Assembly (NCBI GenBank): GCA_900554945.1
Contig: USJN01000078.1
Coordinates: forward strand, 1 to 6,941
Reading direction: 5' to 3'
From: an uncultured Coriobacteriaceae bacterium
GTDB taxonomy: Bacteria; Actinomycetota; Coriobacteriia; Coriobacteriales; Eggerthellaceae
Length of the DNA: 6,941 bases
A model generated the notes under the pieces. That model was not told the DNA's origin and made no database searches. It saw nothing but the letters and a program-made list of their open reading frames with translations. The stretch's first letter is position 1; each line of letters begins with the position of its first letter. This document shows, in pieces, positions 6,664 through 6,941 of this stretch. Position numbers and translations under genes: made by a program.

Positions 6664-6855
6664 ATGAATCCCGTTCTTGCTGATATCTATAGCACCATTC
6701 TGCCGTCTGCCCCGTTCGTCATCGCAGCTTATGCACTTTTGTGGGTGGCACTTTTGGTGTTCATCCTCGCGATTATGCGCGGCATCAAGAAGAGCGAGGC
6801 CCAGATGGCTGTGCTCGAAGAGGCGCTGGAGGATTTGAAGGAAAAGCAGGCGTAA
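6664..6855 (+). CDS. ccmD: CcmD-like small membrane protein
   Basis: CcmD is a small protein needed to release holo-CcmE from the CcmABC complex. The ATG at 6664 follows the ccmC stop with no gap (TAAATG), and GAGGAGA at about 6653-6659 is its ribosome-binding site. The 63-residue product matches the family's usual size (E. coli 69). It has a short extracytoplasmic N-terminus, one membrane helix (about residues 17-38) starting with the AAY that is typical of CcmD (Tyr23), a basic patch RGIKKSE, and a charged, heptad-like helix (AQMAVLEEALEDLKEKQ) at the C-terminus. Small CcmD proteins diverge strongly, so the call rests on size, topology and the position right after ccmC rather than on strong motifs. 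Confidence 0.85.
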   Translation: MNPVLADIYSTILPSAPFVIAAYALLWVALLVFILAIMRGIKKSEAQMAVLEEALEDLKEKQA

Positions 6856-6864
6856 AGCGCCTTG

Positions 6865-6885
6865 GGGGCGCGGATTTCGCGCCTC
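6865..6885 (+). terminator. GC-rich hairpin after ccmD, possible end of the ccm transcript
   Basis: GGGGCGCG (6865-6872) and CGCGCCTC (6878-6885) can form an 8-pair stem with one G-U pair and the 5-base loop GATTT. It starts 9 bases after the ccmD stop. A competing stem GCGCC/GGCGC (6857-6861 with 6867-6871) overlaps it. No T-run follows, so it is not a standard intrinsic terminator; it may be a Rho-assisted or 3'-end stabilising hairpin. The rest of the window (6886-6941) shows only an AACGCA/TGCGTT pair (6887-6892 and 6910-6915) and no recognisable gene. Confidence 0.3.
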
Positions 6886-6941
6886 GAACGCAGGTGTGCG
6901 CGAGCGCTGTGCGTTGGCATTGAGAAGCGCGCGAGATGCAT

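Noticed and set aside
6729..6941. Minus-strand open frame at the right edge
   Set aside because: It is opposite ccmD and the GC-rich hairpin region, is rich in Ser, Ala and Arg, and shows no domain.

Overview
The window carries one cut-off regulator gene followed by a compact cytochrome c maturation (Ccm, System I) gene cluster, all on the + strand. The DNA looks G+C-rich by eye. A multi-pass membrane protein ending in a LuxR-type helix-turn-helix, next to respiratory genes, is a regulator style very common in Eggerthellaceae (Coriobacteriia: Eggerthella, Gordonibacter, Slackia, Adlercreutzia and relatives). That assignment is an inference from gene style and base composition, not from a marker gene.

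Layout. Positions 1-1173 hold the 3' part of the membrane-anchored LuxR-family regulator, which runs in from upstream. A 199-base spacer (1174-1372) follows; it carries inverted repeats, a strong ribosome-binding site and presumably the ccm promoter. Then come ccmE (1373-2044), ccmF (2051-4303), ccmA (4310-5035), ccmB (5035-5805), an 81-base gap, ccmC (5887-6663) and a ccmD-like gene (6664-6855). The last 86 bases hold GC-rich inverted repeats and no recognisable gene. No RNA gene, mobile element or CRISPR array was seen.

How the genes work together, from knowledge of System I: CcmA and CcmB form the ABC module, and CcmC with CcmD presents heme through a WWD motif and loads it onto CcmE. CcmE carries heme covalently outside the membrane. 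CcmF, a WWD-family heme lyase, attaches it to CXXCH apocytochromes.

Three points stand out. The CcmE heme ligand is a cysteine (CPSKY, the CXXXY type) instead of the classical histidine. CcmE has a second, C-terminal OB-like domain that stops just where a heme-binding motif would start. No ccmG, ccmH or ccmI is present between the genes, and the order is E-F-A-B-C-D. The cysteine ligand and the missing genes fit the variant Ccm system known from sulfate reducers and archaea that works without CcmG and CcmH. The tandem-domain CcmE is the feature least explained by known systems.
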